DNA of 56,754 nt from Pseudoalteromonas shioyasakiensis (GTDB lineage: Bacteria > Pseudomonadota > Gammaproteobacteria > Enterobacterales > Alteromonadaceae). Positions 36,528-45,146 of this stretch are shown here, in pieces. Numbering within the stretch: position 1 is the stretch's first letter; each line of letters opens with the position of its first letter. The translations under genes were made by a program, and so were the position numbers. The stretch covers positions 1 to 56,754 of the forward strand of contig NZ_JAKEVM010000008.1 in assembly GCF_022398475.1 (NCBI RefSeq), written 5' to 3'. Below the pieces are notes generated by a model. The model made no database searches. It saw only the letters and a program-made list of their open reading frames with translations, and was not told the origin of the DNA.

Positions 36528-37505
36528 TTAGCTAGCAAACAATAATCGACTATTAGTACAGTTACTTCGTCGCCTGCGAGCAGTTTTACTACAATAACTT
36601 TCAATTGCACCTACTCGACCTACAGCTCCATGAAATAAGTTTTCAAAGTGGGTTGTTAGTGTTAACCATTTTTCCGGTTCGAAATTCAGCCTTTCAAGAA
36701 TAGGAGGTAAATGATGTTCTATAAATCCGGGCTTATTAGTACAAATACAACGCCCAGTTTGCTCTACCAGTAGCAGGTATGACTTTAACTCAAAAGGTAT
36801 TCCCTTTGATTTATACTTACTCATAACACCAATAAAACGAGCTAGTACCTTAGGTTGCTTTGACTCCTTCATGCTCTGGCATCGCTTTTTAAAACTGGTA
36901 TAGTCCGATTGCTCCGGCGTGCTCGCAGCTTTAGCACGAACAGGGTTTAAGTCAACATAGGCCATACATGCTAAAAGCGCTGATTCATCAAGCAATGCTT
37001 GGCTCTTAAAGCGTCCTTCCCAAAAGTGACCCGTACACTCGTCTTCTTTATTTGCACGCCTGGCAATATATTCATTTAGCATTCGCATGAACCAACTAAT
37101 GCTCGAAAGACGCGCTCTGTATTCAGCAACCTCTTTATTTAAGAAGACTTGTTGGCCGTCACTTAAAGGCTGACCATGAAGGAACTTTTGACCTAAAGGC
37201 GTCATTTTACTGAGCTTAAACCAGCGTAAAAGAATGGCTTTATCCGATAACCTATTTGCTTTTTTATCATCAACATAAAGCACAATATGAGTATGATTGC
37301 TCATCACCGCATAAGCACATACATCAATACAAAATACCTTTGCAAGAGCAAGCAGGCGCTCTTCAACCCACCATCTGCGATGTTCATATGATTTACCTGT
37401 GAGTACGTCTTCCCCGCAAAGGTAGGCACGCCTAACACAACGGGATACACAATGATAATATTTGGTGTTCGACAAACAGATTTGCCGCTTCCTTGCTAAA
37501 GCCAT
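36528..37505 (-). CDS. REP-associated tyrosine transposase (RAYT, Y1 HUH)
   Basis: The 325-residue protein is a Y1-type HUH single-strand nuclease related to IS200/IS605 TnpA. The HUH motif is HTH at 71-73 within MSNHTHIVLYV. The catalytic tyrosine is probably Tyr183 in AYVDLNPVRA, preceded by the family-typical GHFWEGRFKSQ. The C-terminal ~110 residues are an extension beyond the usual ~165-residue core. RAYTs are single-copy, domesticated enzymes that act on REP sequences. Here inverted AGTGACTGTCC copies flank it on both sides. All catalytic residues appear intact. Confidence 0.88.
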   Translation of the reverse strand: MALARKRQICLSNTKYYHCVSRCVRRAYLCGEDVLTGKSYEHRRWWVEERLLALAKVFCIDVCAYAVMSNHTHIVLYVDDKKANRLSDKAILLRWFKLSKMTPLGQKFLHGQPLSDGQQVFLNKEVAEYRARLSSISWFMRMLNEYIARRANKEDECTGHFWEGRFKSQALLDESALLACMAYVDLNPVRAKAASTPEQSDYTSFKKRCQSMKESKQPKVLARFIGVMSKYKSKGIPFELKSYLLLVEQTGRCICTNKPGFIEHHLPPILERLNFEPEKWLTLTTHFENLFHGAVGRVGAIESYCSKTARRRRSNCTNSRLLFAS

Positions 37506-37594
37506 CGTCCACTCCTTGAACTGATAATTTGAAATGCATTAGCTGTAACTAAAGTGTAGACAAAAATTTTTATGCTGCAAGAGCACTTAAATGT

Positions 37595-37606
37595 AGTGAC
37601 TGTCCA
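37595..37606 (+). repeat. REP-like repeat, copy 6
   Basis: AGTGACTGTCCA, plus orientation, about 90 bp upstream of the RAYT start. Opposite in direction to copies 1-5. Confidence 0.6.
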
Positions 37607-37649
37607 TTTAAATTTGTTCCTCTAGATTTCAACTAAGTACTGGGCTTAA

Positions 37650-37661
37650 AATGACTGTCCA
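37650..37661 (+). repeat. REP-like repeat, copy 7
   Basis: AATGACTGTCCA, plus orientation, 55 bp after copy 6 and upstream of cysZ. Confidence 0.55.
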
Positions 37662-37756
37662 CGTAAAGAGTTAAACACTTTGTTACGGAAAAAAGCTGTT
37701 CAAATATCGTTAAAACCATATACTGCAAACAACAAGAAAAAAGATGAGGTTTTCTC

Positions 37757-38482
37757 GTGCAGTTCACTCAAGGTATGGAATACTTCTTTTCTGGCTTTAA
37801 GTTAATTAGCCAAAAGGGGTTGAAACGTTTTGTACTTATTCCTTTAACAATCAATATCCTGCTTTTTGGTAGTTCGCTGTTTTTTTTATATGGCTGGCTT
37901 ACCGATGGCTTTGCTTACATGAACTCGTTATTACCCGAATGGCTTAGCTGGCTCGAATGGCTAATGTGGCCGATTGCCGTGCTGGTGATTTTATTTAGTT
38001 ACAGCATGCTCTTTACGGTAATCACTAATTTTATAGCAGCCCCATTTAACGGCCTACTCAGTGAAAAAGTTGAGCTTTACTTAACAGGGCAAAAAATTAA
38101 TGACGACAGCCTTTTCGATACAATGAAAGATGTGCCACGTATGCTCGGCCGAGAATGGACAAAACTGTGCTATTACCTACCACGTGCTATTGGCTTTTTT
38201 ATTTTGTTGTGGATTTTACCTGTGATCGGGCAAGTTTTATGGGTGTTATTCACCTGTTGGATGTATGCGGTGCAATACGAAGACTACGCGTTCGATAACC
38301 ATAAAATTAGCTTTAACGAAATGAAAAATGACTTAAAGCAAAAGCAAACACTTTCTTATGGTTTTGGATTAGCGGTAATGATTTTAACTGCAATTCCATT
38401 CATAAACCTTATTGTCATGCCTGTTGCAGTGTGCGGCGGTACTCGTTTATGGGTCGATAATTATCGTAGTAAATACCGTTAA
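37757..38482 (+). CDS. cysZ: Sulfate transport protein CysZ
   Basis: Sulfate permease of the CysZ/EI24 family, feeding cysteine synthesis. The 241-residue inner-membrane protein has about four helices and the conserved AAPFNGLL, KDVPRMLGREW, YAVQYEDYAFDNHK and PVAVCGGTRLWVD blocks of E. coli CysZ (253 aa). The start is GTG at 37757, with GAGG 7 nt upstream. In E. coli cysZ lies near cysK; here no cysK is present. It has a perfect terminator. Confidence 0.94.
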   Translation: MQFTQGMEYFFSGFKLISQKGLKRFVLIPLTINILLFGSSLFFLYGWLTDGFAYMNSLLPEWLSWLEWLMWPIAVLVILFSYSMLFTVITNFIAAPFNGLLSEKVELYLTGQKINDDSLFDTMKDVPRMLGREWTKLCYYLPRAIGFFILLWILPVIGQVLWVLFTCWMYAVQYEDYAFDNHKISFNEMKNDLKQKQTLSYGFGLAVMILTAIPFINLIVMPVAVCGGTRLWVDNYRSKYR

Positions 38483-38506
38483 AATTTAGGTTTTCTGATA
38501 CCTAAT

Positions 38507-38540
38507 AAAAAGGCCAATAGTGTGAGCTATTGGCCTTTTT
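38507..38540. terminator. Bidirectional terminator cysZ/rlmM
   Basis: AAAAAGGCCAATAG (38507-38520) and CTATTGGCCTTTTT (38527-38540) form a perfect 14-bp stem with a 6-nt loop between convergent genes. Confidence 0.92.
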
Positions 38541-38555
38541 AATTTCAAATTAAGG

Positions 38556-39641
38556 TTAACTATAGAGGCTTTGCGGCACCTTAGTGACATTTAAATGTAC
38601 GGTGACTTCTTCACGGTCATGATATAAATGCTTGGCTTGTAATTCGTAACTTACACCATACTTTTCAAGCTCTTCTTTAATCATTTTTAAACACTCGTAA
38701 ACGCTATCAAAACGTTTTTTCATCGGTAGTTTAAGATTAAAAATAAGCTCTTTTGCGTAGGCATTCACCGCCCAATCTATCATTAGATTGGTCACTTTAG
38801 CCGGCTTTTCTACCATGTCACACACTAACCATTGAATATTGCGCTTTTCTGGGCGGTATTTAAAACCATCTACTCTAAAGTGCTTAACCTGACCAGTTTC
38901 CATCAAGTCATCATTCATAGGGCCATTATCGATTGCGCTTACAAACATTCCACGGCGCACTAGCTGATAAGTCCAACCACCAGGGCAAGCACCTAAATCA
39001 ACACCTCGCATGCCAGGTTGCATACGCTCTTCAGCTTCATGAGGTGGAATAAATACGTTAAAAGCTTCATCGAGTTTTAACGTTGAGCGGCTTGGCGCAT
39101 CATTAGGCATACGTAAACGCGGAATGCCCATAAAGAAAGGCGAATTATTAAATGTGTATGAGTAGCCAACATAAGCACTGTCGTTTGCTAAAAATAACAC
39201 ATGCATAACGGGTTTTTTCTCGGCAAGCTCGCGTGTTACCTTCGAGCGCTTTTCAAGCGATTTTTTCAGTGGCGTCGAAATCTTCTTGCAGAACTTACTA
39301 AGCTCTTTACCTTCATTGGTGTCTGGCGTTTCTACACGTAGGTCACCACATTCAGGAAACTCAGCGACAGCTTCAACAATAGCACTTACACGGTCTTCAA
39401 GTGGCATGTTATCGACTAAGGTGCCAGTAAACCATTGGCGAGCAAATACCATATTCTTGAAATCTACTTTTTTGATGATTTCTTCACCGTGGCTTGCATC
39501 AAAACATTCGTAAACAACAATACCTGTATTTGGTTTTGTTTTTACGTAACCTGCAAAGCCTTGTTCAGCAGCCTGAAAAGTAATTTCAGCAGCGGCATCA
39601 TTTTCAAAACCACTGCGACAATAAATAACTACACTCGACAT
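38556..39641 (-). CDS. rlmM: 23S rRNA C2498 2'-O-ribose methyltransferase
   Basis: SAM-dependent methyltransferase of 23S rRNA. The 361-residue protein is collinear with E. coli RlmM (366 aa): N-terminal THUMP-like part starting VIYCRSGFENDAAAEI, then NNSPFFMGIPRLR, the SAM site VDLGACPGGWTYQLV, and the C-terminal KLPMKKR and YHDREEVTVH. It is the last gene of the gcvA-hydrolase-ygdD-rlmM operon, 9 bp after ygdD. Confidence 0.95.
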   Translation of the reverse strand: MSSVVIYCRSGFENDAAAEITFQAAEQGFAGYVKTKPNTGIVVYECFDASHGEEIIKKVDFKNMVFARQWFTGTLVDNMPLEDRVSAIVEAVAEFPECGDLRVETPDTNEGKELSKFCKKISTPLKKSLEKRSKVTRELAEKKPVMHVLFLANDSAYVGYSYTFNNSPFFMGIPRLRMPNDAPSRSTLKLDEAFNVFIPPHEAEERMQPGMRGVDLGACPGGWTYQLVRRGMFVSAIDNGPMNDDLMETGQVKHFRVDGFKYRPEKRNIQWLVCDMVEKPAKVTNLMIDWAVNAYAKELIFNLKLPMKKRFDSVYECLKMIKEELEKYGVSYELQAKHLYHDREEVTVHLNVTKVPQSLYS

Positions 39642-39650
39642 AGATAACCC

Positions 39651-40019
39651 TTAAAACTTATATCGTGCTGCTTGAACTAACAAAATAGCCCAACCAATAA
39701 TAAAACAAACACCGCCAATTGGGGTGATAGGCCCAAGCCACTTCATGCCCGTTAGTGCGAGTAAATACAAACTACCGCTAAATAACACGGTACCTGCGAT
39801 AAAAAATCCACCAGCCCAGCTTAAGTTCATGCCCCACTTAATTAAGATAGCAATTGCTATCAATGCAAGGCCATGCACCATTTGGTATTCAGCAGCGGTT
39901 TTAAAAATTCCAATCGCATACTCAGAAACGCGGCTTTTTAAACCATGAGCAGCAAATGCGCCAAGCATCACCGAAAGCATGCAAAATAAGCTACCAATCA
40001 TTAAATATAGTTTTATCAT
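39651..40019 (-). CDS. ygdD: DUF423 membrane protein (YgdD)
   Basis: The 122-residue protein has four membrane helices and the DUF423 signatures LGAFAAHGLKS, EYQMVHGLALI and GPITPIGGVCFIIGW. E. coli YgdD (131 aa) lies in the same position between gcvA and rlmM. The function is unknown. Its ATG overlaps the stop of the upstream hydrolase gene (ATGA), which suggests translational coupling. Confidence 0.88.
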   Translation of the reverse strand: MIKLYLMIGSLFCMLSVMLGAFAAHGLKSRVSEYAIGIFKTAAEYQMVHGLALIAIAILIKWGMNLSWAGGFFIAGTVLFSGSLYLLALTGMKWLGPITPIGGVCFIIGWAILLVQAARYKF

Positions 40020-40660
40020 TGCGCATCTCCAGCCGCTAAATTCATAATAAACTGCGCTGCATAATCCGCAGCTTGCTGTAAGTTTTCTTGCTCTGTAATG
40101 CCACTTTTTTTGCGAGGTTTTAATGAGTGGTCACCATCTTTGAGAAATTTAATCTCTGGCGGATTAACCATTTCAAGCTCAGCGAGTTCTTGCTGATTAC
40201 CAAATGTATCACGCTCACCTTGCAGGACTAAAAAAGGGCATGGCATATCAACAAAATGCTCTATACGCAGTTTTTCGGGTTTACCCGGTGGGTGAAACGG
40301 ATAGCCAAAAGCAACCACGCCAGCAATTTGAGCTTGGTCCTGCTCGGTACAAAGCATAGAAGCCATACGCCCACCCATAGATTTCCCCCCAATAAATAGC
40401 GGTAAATCTGGCTGGCGCTCGGCTAAAACTTCACTAAAGTAGCCAAGTAACTTAGGAGCACGCTCGGGTGGCCTACGCTTGCCTGTTTCTTTTGCAATTT
40501 GCATATACTGAAAATCAAACAAGGCTACATCAATCTCATGCTGACTAATCAAGTTAGCCATTGTTTGCATAAACTCAGAATCACTACCTGCCCCTGCACC
40601 ATGGGCAAATATAAATTGTGCACGCGCCTTGCCCGTTGCACTTTTAAACCACTGTAACAT
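40016..40660 (-). CDS. Alpha/beta hydrolase, KANL3/Tex30-like
   Basis: The 214-residue alpha/beta hydrolase has QFIFAHGAGAGSDSEFM (oxyanion region) and the nucleophile elbow GGKSMGGRMAS, Ser in GKSMGG. An Asp in LQGERDTFG and a His in DGDHSLKPRK complete a plausible triad. The substrate is unknown. I place the start at the ATG 1 nt after the gcvA stop, rather than at an upstream TTG inside gcvA. This gene lies between gcvA and ygdD, which are adjacent in E. coli. Confidence 0.85.
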   Translation of the reverse strand: MLQWFKSATGKARAQFIFAHGAGAGSDSEFMQTMANLISQHEIDVALFDFQYMQIAKETGKRRPPERAPKLLGYFSEVLAERQPDLPLFIGGKSMGGRMASMLCTEQDQAQIAGVVAFGYPFHPPGKPEKLRIEHFVDMPCPFLVLQGERDTFGNQQELAELEMVNPPEIKFLKDGDHSLKPRKKSGITEQENLQQAADYAAQFIMNLAAGDAQ

Positions 40661-40661
40661 G

Positions 40662-41558
40662 TTAATACTCTTGTTCTTGCTCAACTAAACTCAGCATCCA
40701 GTCTTTGAAAGAGACTATTTTACCAAGCTCTGTTTGAGATTCGCGGATCACTAAATAGTAGGCATTTTTACTTTCTAATGAGTGACTAAATGGAATGACG
40801 AGTCGGCCCGCATCAATATCAGGTTTTGCTAAAACGCTATTACCAATTGCAACCCCCTGCCCATGAACCGCGGCTTGCAATACCATCGATGAGTGACTAA
40901 AAATCGGCCCTTGGTTGACTTGTACATTACGTACACCTGCCGTTTTCATCCAGGTTTTCCAATTTTTACGGGTGGTATCATGCAATAAGGTATGATTTGC
41001 TAAATCACTGGGTTGATTAAGCGGCTTAGGGCCCGTTAACAACAATGGGCTACATAATGGCACTAAGTATTCAGTGTGCAGCTTATATGTCTGCACCCCG
41101 CTCCAGTGACCACGGCCGTAGTAAATAGCAATATCTACATCGTCAGAAAGTGAATTTTCATCCTGATCTTGCGCCTTAATTCGCACGTCGATTTCTGGAT
41201 GTAACTCATTAAATAAACTAAGTCTGGGTACTAACCATTGAATCGCAAAGCTTGGCGTTAAACTTACCGTGAGTGAACCTTTCGCACCGCGGGCTAGCAG
41301 TTTTTCTGTGGCATCGATCAGCTGGGTAAAAATTTCTTTAATATCTAAAAAGTAGCCTTGCCCTTCTTCAGTTAAAAGCAAAGAACGATTTTTACGTAAA
41401 AACAGCTTTAAACCTAAATGCTCTTCAAGGGTTTTAATTTGGTGGCTCACCGCGGCCTGCGTTACATATAGCTCTTCTGCTGCTTTGGTAAAGCTCAAAT
41501 GGCGGGCAGCGGCTTCGAATGCTTTTAGTGCATTTAAAGGAGGTAAACGACGAGACAT
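40662..41558 (-). CDS. gcvA: LysR-type glycine cleavage regulator GcvA
   Basis: Regulator of the glycine cleavage system. The 298-residue protein matches E. coli GcvA (305 aa) from MSRRLPPLNALKAFEAAARH through the helix-turn-helix FTKAAEELYVTQAAVSHQIK and the effector domain (DVDIAIYYGRG, LLHDTTRKNWKTW, GPIFSHSSMVLQAA). I chose the ATG at 41558. An upstream TTG would add three residues. It is first in an operon that continues into the hydrolase gene 1 nt later. The E. coli gcvB sRNA position upstream is occupied by the end of kdsA and its terminator. Confidence 0.92.
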   Translation of the reverse strand: MSRRLPPLNALKAFEAAARHLSFTKAAEELYVTQAAVSHQIKTLEEHLGLKLFLRKNRSLLLTEEGQGYFLDIKEIFTQLIDATEKLLARGAKGSLTVSLTPSFAIQWLVPRLSLFNELHPEIDVRIKAQDQDENSLSDDVDIAIYYGRGHWSGVQTYKLHTEYLVPLCSPLLLTGPKPLNQPSDLANHTLLHDTTRKNWKTWMKTAGVRNVQVNQGPIFSHSSMVLQAAVHGQGVAIGNSVLAKPDIDAGRLVIPFSHSLESKNAYYLVIRESQTELGKIVSFKDWMLSLVEQEQEY

Positions 41559-41612
41559 AAACACCAAACTTAGAATTAGTTTTTCTTATGCATCGATTAT
41601 AGCGATACAAAT

Positions 41613-41637
41613 AAAAAAAGGCGACCATGGTCGCCTT
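41613..41637 (-). terminator. Terminator of kdsA
   Basis: AAGGCGACCATGGTCGCCTT (41618-41637) is a perfect palindrome. On the minus strand it is followed by seven Ts, directly after the kdsA stop. Confidence 0.9.
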
Positions 41638-41658
41638 ATTCATACTTATGTACTTAAA

Positions 41659-42522
<864 letters not shown>

Positions 42523-43776
42523 TTAAGGTGCAACAGCTTGTAGCATTAATCCACAAATATAAGCCATGTAGGTACCAACACCATAGCCTAAAACAGCAAG
42601 TAAAACACCTACTGGCGCAAGCGATGGGTGGAAAGCTGATGCAACAACAGGTGCTGATGCCGCGCCGCCTACATTGGCTTGAGAGCCTACTGCCATGTAA
42701 AACAGTGGAGCTTTAATTAATTTCGCCACAATAAGCATTAAGCTTGCATGGGTAATCATCCAAATCGCACCGAGTACAAAGTACATTGGCGAGTCAAAAA
42801 TCGCGGTAATATTCATGTGTAAGCCAATTGAAGCAACAAGAATATATAAAAAGCTTGATGCTACTTTTGACGCACCAAAAGCTTCAATATGGCGAACTTT
42901 AGTAAACGATAAACTAATACCAATTGTGGTAGAGATAACAATTAACCAAAAGAATTTACTGTTTAAACTATACTCTTGTGCCCATGGGAAGTTAGCCCCA
43001 AAAAACGGACCTAAAAAGTCTGCACAAAAATGTGCAAGGCCTGTAATACCAAAGGCAATAGCAATAATCGTCATATAATCATTTAGAGTTGGCATGCGCG
43101 CATGCTCAGCGTGATACTTTTCTACGCGCTCTTTTAAATCTTCAATTGCACGCGTATCTGCGCCTGTTTTAGCATCAATCGCCTTATGGTTTGCTGCCAT
43201 TAATAACAGTACAGCCATCCATAAGTTAGCTACTATCACATCAACAGTCACCATTGCAGAGAAGATATCGCCGCCTACTTCAAACATTTCTTTCATTGAA
43301 GCTTGGTTTGCGCCGCCACCAATCCAGCTGCCGGCAATGGTCGTCATACCACGCCAAACAGCGTCAGGGCCATGACCACCCACAGCCTCTGGGTAAACAG
43401 CACTCATTACTAATATAGCCAGTGGGCCACCGATAACAATACCCATGGTGCCTGTTAAAAACATGATTAATGCTTTTGGCCCAAGGTTTAAAATCGCTTT
43501 TAAATCAATACTAATTGTAAGCAATATTAAGCAAGCTGGCAGTAAATAGCGCGACGCCACAAAATATACATTTGAAGAATGACCATCAACAATCCCAAAG
43601 GTATTGAGTAATGATGGTAAAAAGTAGCAAAGCAATAATGCCGGTACATATTTATAAAATTTTTGGCAGGCAGCATTATTACTGTGCGAGGTTTTAAAAA
43701 TAAACCCCAAAATAACGGCAAGCAAACCAAGTACGACTGCGTCATTGGTAATTAGCGCACTGTGGGCGTCAGTCAT
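42523..43776 (-). CDS. DUF819 membrane protein
   Basis: The 417-residue integral membrane protein has roughly ten to twelve helices and DUF819 features: FGIVDGHSSNVYFVASRYLLPACLIL-type N-terminal helices, GGHGPDAVWRGMTTIAGSWIGGGANQ, and SQANVGGAASAPVVASAFHPSLAPVG near the end. The glycine-rich paired motifs suggest a sodium- or proton-coupled carrier, but no substrate is known. A soluble loop of ~45 charged residues (~215-260) is unusual. It lies 15 bp after sirB1 and 9 bp before kdsA, an insertion relative to E. coli. Confidence 0.88.
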   Translation of the reverse strand: MTDAHSALITNDAVVLGLLAVILGFIFKTSHSNNAACQKFYKYVPALLLCYFLPSLLNTFGIVDGHSSNVYFVASRYLLPACLILLTISIDLKAILNLGPKALIMFLTGTMGIVIGGPLAILVMSAVYPEAVGGHGPDAVWRGMTTIAGSWIGGGANQASMKEMFEVGGDIFSAMVTVDVIVANLWMAVLLLMAANHKAIDAKTGADTRAIEDLKERVEKYHAEHARMPTLNDYMTIIAIAFGITGLAHFCADFLGPFFGANFPWAQEYSLNSKFFWLIVISTTIGISLSFTKVRHIEAFGASKVASSFLYILVASIGLHMNITAIFDSPMYFVLGAIWMITHASLMLIVAKLIKAPLFYMAVGSQANVGGAASAPVVASAFHPSLAPVGVLLAVLGYGVGTYMAYICGLMLQAVAP

Positions 43777-43791
43777 AAATGTTCCTTTAAA

Positions 43792-44619
43792 TTAGTGGTG
43801 TGTATTATTGTTGTCTTCTATTTCAGCAATTTGATGCTGAATAACTTCGATAGCAGGATCATCTGGGCACTCATTGACAAAGTACTGCAAATCATCCCGT
43901 GCCATTTTTGGGCAATCTAGCTGATTAAGTAAATAGCCGCGGTCACGACGCTCGTACGGATCATCACCAAGTAATTCCATCAGCATTTCCACACAATGCA
44001 AAGCATGGCCAAATTTACTTTCGCTGATAAACGACCATTTTTGTTGAGCTAGATACAGCTTATAAAGCTCTTCTTCAAAAATCAGTTCCAGCGGTTCTTG
44101 CTCATCGCCATTTTCTTCACAAGCATTCTCTGGTGTTATGTACCAACTCTGCTGACCTGTGCTTGGCTCAATTAAATAACCCTCTTCATCACTCATCCCA
44201 ACGTGAACGTGCACGTCTCCCTGACTAAGCGTGACTGTGGCATCAAGTTCAGCATGCTGTAATAAATGGCAAAGTAAAATTGCCAGCGTGGTTTGTGTGC
44301 CACTGCGCATGGTAATGGTATAGCTAAAACTATTTAACGTATACTCAGGCACTTTTAAGCTTGATGAGCTAAACAGCCATTGCTGATAAAAGGTATCAAG
44401 TAACTTATCGAGACGCTCATGTGGCTCTTTTAATTCAGCGCAAAGAGCTGTTACCGTATTTTCAAGCTCATTAAGGGTGTCATAACAGGCTGTTAAATCA
44501 GCTTGTTGATCCCACTTTAATTCGGCGTCGATACAACGATAAAGCACTTTAGAAGAAAATGCGTCAAAGGCCTCATCTTGATAGGATTCATTTTGATCTT
44601 CAAACCAAGGGGTGGTCAT
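43792..44619 (-). CDS. sirB1: SirB1-family protein
   Basis: The 275-residue protein has a transglutaminase-like SirB1 domain (SFSYTITMRSGTQTTLAILLCHLLQ, where the typical catalytic Cys of papain-like folds is not obvious) followed by TPR-like helices (KMARDDLQYFVNECPDDPAI). It is cytoplasmic, rich in acidic residues, and of unknown activity. Its position between sirB2 and kdsA is conserved. Confidence 0.82.
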   Translation of the reverse strand: MTTPWFEDQNESYQDEAFDAFSSKVLYRCIDAELKWDQQADLTACYDTLNELENTVTALCAELKEPHERLDKLLDTFYQQWLFSSSSLKVPEYTLNSFSYTITMRSGTQTTLAILLCHLLQHAELDATVTLSQGDVHVHVGMSDEEGYLIEPSTGQQSWYITPENACEENGDEQEPLELIFEEELYKLYLAQQKWSFISESKFGHALHCVEMLMELLGDDPYERRDRGYLLNQLDCPKMARDDLQYFVNECPDDPAIEVIQHQIAEIEDNNNTHH

Positions 44620-44750
44620 TTATACTGCTACATCTCTTTCAAAAACGAACAGCTAGTTTACCTACTTTTGCCCTAAGTTACCAATACTGAGCGATGAGAT
44701 ATAAAAAAGCGGTACGACAGCCTATGCCATCAATACCGCCTAGAGATTTG

Positions 44751-45125
44751 TTATAAAAGAAGTGCTGTTTTAGCAGACGCTAAATAACCAATTGCTAATA
44801 AAATAAGCGTGGTTATAGCAAGTAATACAACCTTCGCGCCTTGTGCGCTTTGCTTAGCTGCAACAATACCTAGCACAATATAAGCAACCACTAAGATTAT
44901 CTTTTCTAATAACCAAGATTGTTCAAGTGGGTTAAAACCTGCCATTACAATCAATGCCACGGCAGAAACAAGTAATAAGGTGTCGATACTGTGGCTGCCA
45001 ATAAACACTACTTTATTTTTTGCCAGAGCGCCCGTCTTCAAGCGTGAAAAAGAACGAACGTAAAATAAGATAATACTCAACACGGCAAACAACATGTGAG
45101 TATGTTTTACTGCTAAATAATCCAT
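44751..45125 (-). CDS. sirB2: SirB2-family membrane protein
   Basis: The 124-residue protein has four hydrophobic helices. It begins MDYLAVKHTHMLFAVLSIILFYVRS, the usual YxxxKxxHxxxxxxSxxLFxxR start of SirB2 proteins. The function is unknown. 131 bp separate it from sirB1, with no clear terminator. It lies 21 bp after the HD-GYP gene in the same direction. Confidence 0.85.
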   Translation of the reverse strand: MDYLAVKHTHMLFAVLSIILFYVRSFSRLKTGALAKNKVVFIGSHSIDTLLLVSAVALIVMAGFNPLEQSWLLEKIILVVAYIVLGIVAAKQSAQGAKVVLLAITTLILLAIGYLASAKTALLL

Positions 45126-45146
45126 ATGCCCCTAATTTTATTTTAA

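Noticed and set aside
36528..37505. A complete IS200/IS605 insertion sequence
   Set aside because: No TnpB, no defined ends or target duplication; the protein resembles the domesticated RAYT group instead.
35125..37661. A defence island
   Set aside because: Besides the RAYT, lipoprotein and GNAT genes there is no toxin-antitoxin pair, nuclease, helicase or restriction gene.
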